Below are positions 61,587 to 64,000 of a DNA stretch of 64,000 bases, piece by piece. The notes under the pieces were generated by a model. It ran no database searches. It was not told the origin of the DNA and was given only the letters and a program-made list of their open reading frames with translations. This DNA is from Perlabentimonas sp034003245 (lineage in GTDB: Bacteria; Bacteroidota; Bacteroidia; Bacteroidales; Tenuifilaceae). The position numbers were made by a program, and so were the translations under genes. Each line of letters opens with the position of its first letter. Position 1 is the first letter of the stretch. Location: the NCBI GenBank assembly GCA_034003245.1, contig JAVEYY010000010.1, positions 55,555-119,554 of the forward strand. Direction: 5' to 3'.

Positions 61587-62993
61587 TTATGGTAGTGTGA
61601 TAGTTTTTGAGCCGTCCATTTTTACTAGTGCTACCTTTGCGCCATAGTCGGTATTGGATCGTTCGCTGTACACAATCCAATCGCCTGCTACATTGAAATT
61701 TTGCACGCCACTGCGAACTAAGGTTTTTACGCCAGAACCATTAAGCTTCATAACATGGAGTCCCTCCTGTTTCTGGTACACTATCAGGTCATCAATAATG
61801 TAAAAGCGATTCACCGTAATATCCGAAATCTTCTTGCCACGACCTTTTGTTCCAAGCGGCATCTCGTACATCAAGTTATCCTGAGTTCCCTTAAAATACA
61901 TTTTGTCGCCCACACGGAATGGTTGCGATACGTTACCCTCCACAAGTGTTTCCTTGTCACCCAGCTTTCCTATGTCGTTTAAATTTTTTCTGTTAGCCCA
62001 GTTAACACTAAAATATAGATAGTTCTTATGAATGAAAAAATCACCAATAATGCGCTTGTTGCTATTTATTCGATACACAACTTGCTCCGATCGACCTGAG
62101 GTGGTATACCAGCGAATCTCATCGGTCCATTGATCGTTCCAAAGCCTATTGTTGTACTTTACAAATACCATATCGCCCATATATGTGAGAGAATAAGGCT
62201 CCTGACCTATCATTGCATAAACCGGGTTAATCTCGGTTCGCAAATCGTGGCCATCTAAATCTACCGATTGAACTCTAAATCCATTGGCATAAAAGTAAAT
62301 TCTATTGTTGTGCCCGTTAAGTGAGTGAGCCGCCTTTACATTAAACTCCTTAATACCTGAACCATCCTTGTTTAACCTAACAATTCTATTTTTGTGAATA
62401 ACATATATGTAGTCCATATACTCAAGCCCAATACCCGAACGGCCTAGATTGTACGAAATATTGCCTGCAACCAATGTTTCCTTTATTTTTAAATCGTCTA
62501 CAGTTGGCGAGTACTGAAAGTTGGTGGCAAACTGAATCCCCGAGTAGTTATTATTGGGTAGATGTATTCTGCCAACATCCAGAATTCTGGCAAAATCATC
62601 ATCGGTAAGGCAGTAACTTCCACGAATTTGGTACACATTGGCTCTAACCGTTTTACCATCAACTAAAACAGTCGAGGCAACCTGATTGGCAGTGTACTTT
62701 CCCGGAACTGCTGCGTAAAGTTCTGTACCAATGGGAGTATAATTCCGCTTGGTGGTAATGAACAGTTGCCCCGCCCTAATCTGATACGAAAACTTGGGCA
62801 GTAAATAGTTAAAAACAATTGCAATATCCTGAATCTTGTAAAAGGTAGCACCATCTAGTAAAAAGCCCTCAACGTGATGCTGCACCCCATTTACATAAAT
62901 TGTGGAGGGTTTTGACTCCGCATAGCTATTCTGACCATTGGCAAATTGCACTAATCCAAATGCAAATGCTAGTATGATGAGTATTTTTCTCAT
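61587..62993 (-). CDS. exported DUF5050 beta-propeller-like protein
   Basis: 468 residues with a signal peptide (MRKILIILAFAFGLVQFANG). N-terminal module about 30-150 resembling the copper-amine-oxidase-N-like stalk domain (STIYVNGVQHHVEGFLLDG, two such repeats), then a DUF5050-type propeller (about 180-465; RIVRLNKDGSGIKEF, VVYRINSNKRIIGDFF, YVSYE-like repeats). Probably binds a ligand in the envelope. Its ATG overlaps the stop of the upstream gene by one base (TAATG), so the two are translated together. Confidence 0.8.
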   Translation of the reverse strand: MRKILIILAFAFGLVQFANGQNSYAESKPSTIYVNGVQHHVEGFLLDGATFYKIQDIAIVFNYLLPKFSYQIRAGQLFITTKRNYTPIGTELYAAVPGKYTANQVASTVLVDGKTVRANVYQIRGSYCLTDDDFARILDVGRIHLPNNNYSGIQFATNFQYSPTVDDLKIKETLVAGNISYNLGRSGIGLEYMDYIYVIHKNRIVRLNKDGSGIKEFNVKAAHSLNGHNNRIYFYANGFRVQSVDLDGHDLRTEINPVYAMIGQEPYSLTYMGDMVFVKYNNRLWNDQWTDEIRWYTTSGRSEQVVYRINSNKRIIGDFFIHKNYLYFSVNWANRKNLNDIGKLGDKETLVEGNVSQPFRVGDKMYFKGTQDNLMYEMPLGTKGRGKKISDITVNRFYIIDDLIVYQKQEGLHVMKLNGSGVKTLVRSGVQNFNVAGDWIVYSERSNTDYGAKVALVKMDGSKTITLP

Positions 62994-64000
62994 TATTCTC
63001 CAATGCTTTGAGTTCTGAACCAGTTTTTATATAGTGCCTCTAATGCAATTACATGTAGCGCATTAGCTCTGGGGTTTTTCACTATCCGCTGGGCCTCAGT
63101 GTGGATAGGCACAAAATGGTTCCATGTATGAGGTCTGGTGGAGACCAACTTCTTCAGGTTATCGGTAGGTAGGGTGCTATCCAAGTCCATATTGGAGTAA
63201 ATCATAACTACATCACCAGGAAGTACTTGTCTACTAAAGAGATAATTTTTTTGCGTAATTAACACGCCTTTATCAAGAGCCCATAGAGATGGATTGGAAC
63301 TAGTGGCCAGCACTTTACCATCGAGCCCAATTAGGGCTTGCTCCTTATTGTCGATAATTGTTAAAAAGGCCTCACCCTCAACAGGTTCAATCACCTCGTA
63401 CTTGCTTTCAAGAATTTGATTGCCATTGTGATCCTGAATTCCTTGACTCCGAAAAAAGAGTTTGCCCCAAGCAAACAGTGGATTAATAAAATTCATCCCC
63501 AAATCGGTTTCAAATACAGTTTTGTTATCGCTATCAACAACTTTAACCATTCCGTTTACCTCAACCATAAAACGATTGTATCCGCAGTAATGGCTTTTGC
63601 TGTACTTTGCACGGTGGGGTTCAAACTTTTCGACTTCGGCAGGTTTGTAGCCCGGACTTTCTAACTCCTTGGCTCGCTCAAGGGGTAAATTAATCCGTTT
63701 TCCATCAATTCCGAAGTAGTGCACATCATAAAAAGTATTGTGGTTTATTTTCAAAAGAGACTGAAAACCAAAAACCCCATTGCCAAATTGCGCATTCTCG
63801 TACTTACCAACCACTGCAACAACAAGCTCGCCTCTAAGGTCGATTACACCAGAGTAATCGGCACCATTCTCGTTGTAGGTTACAAATGCGTAACCGTTTT
63901 CAAATGCACGAGCCGTGGTAAAAAGCATCTTGGGGTTTATCACCTCACCCACAGCATTTACATAGGTGTAAAGACGTTCTTCGCCTACGCGGGCAATCAC
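62993..64000 (-). CDS. WG-repeat-like exported protein (5' end outside window)
   Basis: 336 codons are inside the window; the frame is open to the right edge, so the start lies outside. WG-type repeats, about 50 residues each, are visible: SGVIDLRGELVVAVVGKYE, DVHYFGIDGKRINL, QGIQDHNGNQILESKYEVIE and ALIGLDGKVL. The C-terminal part (about 260-335) is helical. GTG at 64000 is inside the frame, not a true start. Co-transcribed with the DUF5050 protein, overlapping by one base. Confidence 0.72.
   Translation of the reverse strand: MIARVGEERLYTYVNAVGEVINPKMLFTTARAFENGYAFVTYNENGADYSGVIDLRGELVVAVVGKYENAQFGNGVFGFQSLLKINHNTFYDVHYFGIDGKRINLPLERAKELESPGYKPAEVEKFEPHRAKYSKSHYCGYNRFMVEVNGMVKVVDSDNKTVFETDLGMNFINPLFAWGKLFFRSQGIQDHNGNQILESKYEVIEPVEGEAFLTIIDNKEQALIGLDGKVLATSSNPSLWALDKGVLITQKNYLFSRQVLPGDVVMIYSNMDLDSTLPTDNLKKLVSTRPHTWNHFVPIHTEAQRIVKNPRANALHVIALEALYKNWFRTQSIGE

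Noticed and set aside
1..64000. Insertion sequences, prophage, or conjugative elements
   Set aside because: No transposase, integrase or phage structural gene was found in either strand.

Overview
The window looks like chromosome of a Bacteroidota bacterium, most likely order Bacteroidales. The evidence is a complete Na+-translocating NADH:quinone reductase operon, lipoproteins with SCQ/GCKDDD/SCGG-type lipidation sites, Bacteroidota-typical families (DUF5103, DUF6132, GH97, TPR-PAS-HTH regulators), almost no Shine-Dalgarno sequences, and many promoters of the Bacteroidota primary-sigma type (TTG, about 19-20 nt, TAnnTTTG). I see no transposase, integrase, phage gene or CRISPR array. The genus cannot be fixed from the sequence alone.

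Layout. 1-1.5 kb: a Tat-exported DUF362 protein cut by the left edge, and a small membrane protein. 1.7-6.3 kb (minus): an ABC-F ATPase, a DsrE-like protein, the potassium channel subunit TrkH and a sensor-like 4-helix/HAMP membrane protein with no output domain. 6.4-8.6 kb (plus): an ECF sigma factor, its zinc-finger anti-sigma and two Spy/CpxP-like periplasmic proteins, with matching ECF-type promoters before the sigma and the anti-sigma genes. 8.7-11.8 kb (minus): LapA-like protein, a lone receiver and a sensor kinase interrupted by an in-frame TAG. 12-16.9 kb (minus): M14 metallopeptidase and GH97 glycosidase. 16.9-17.6 kb: two tiny Cys-spaced ORFs around a 42-bp minisatellite, then a long perfect palindrome and a terminator. 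17.6-23.5 kb (minus): nqrABCDEF. 23.7-28.9 kb: DUF5103 protein, then the surE-orf-lpxB-spoIID-like operon (minus). 29.1-37.9 kb: pheT, a surface lipoprotein, a macro-domain protein, a ClpP/NfeD membrane protease, an unknown exported protein, DUF6132, a class-III aminotransferase and a LytTR regulator. 38-39.7 kb: TrmH-like methylase, HU, two tRNA-Ser genes. 39.8-48.4 kb (minus): an endonuclease lipoprotein, an MsbA-like exporter, purB, and a sigma-54 activator with its TPR histidine kinase. 48.5-49.1 kb: remnant of a 7-residue-repeat gene. 49.1-54.7 kb (minus): Crp/Fnr regulator, glycerol-3-phosphate dehydrogenase, an alkyl-DHAP-synthase-like flavoprotein and an FGGY kinase. 54.9-61.6 kb (plus): 5'-nucleotidase, queE, a UbiA prenyltransferase, an OB-like lipoprotein and a membrane-spanning TPR-PAS-HTH regulator. 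61.6-64 kb (minus): two exported beta-propeller/repeat proteins, the last cut by the right edge.

How it fits together. The sodium pump, UbiA prenyltransferase (quinone side chain) and G3P dehydrogenase are parts of a quinone-linked respiratory chain. Several envelope systems are visible: lipid A (lpxB), an MsbA-like exporter, envelope-stress sigma with Spy-like chaperones, SpoIID-like amidase-enhancer domain protein, and ClpP/NfeD. The least ordinary stretches are 16.9-17.6 kb (paired C-x6-C-x6-C peptides and minisatellite), 48.6-49.1 kb (NPDG-repeat remnant), the amber-interrupted kinase at 10.07 kb, and the AGPS-like/G3P operon.
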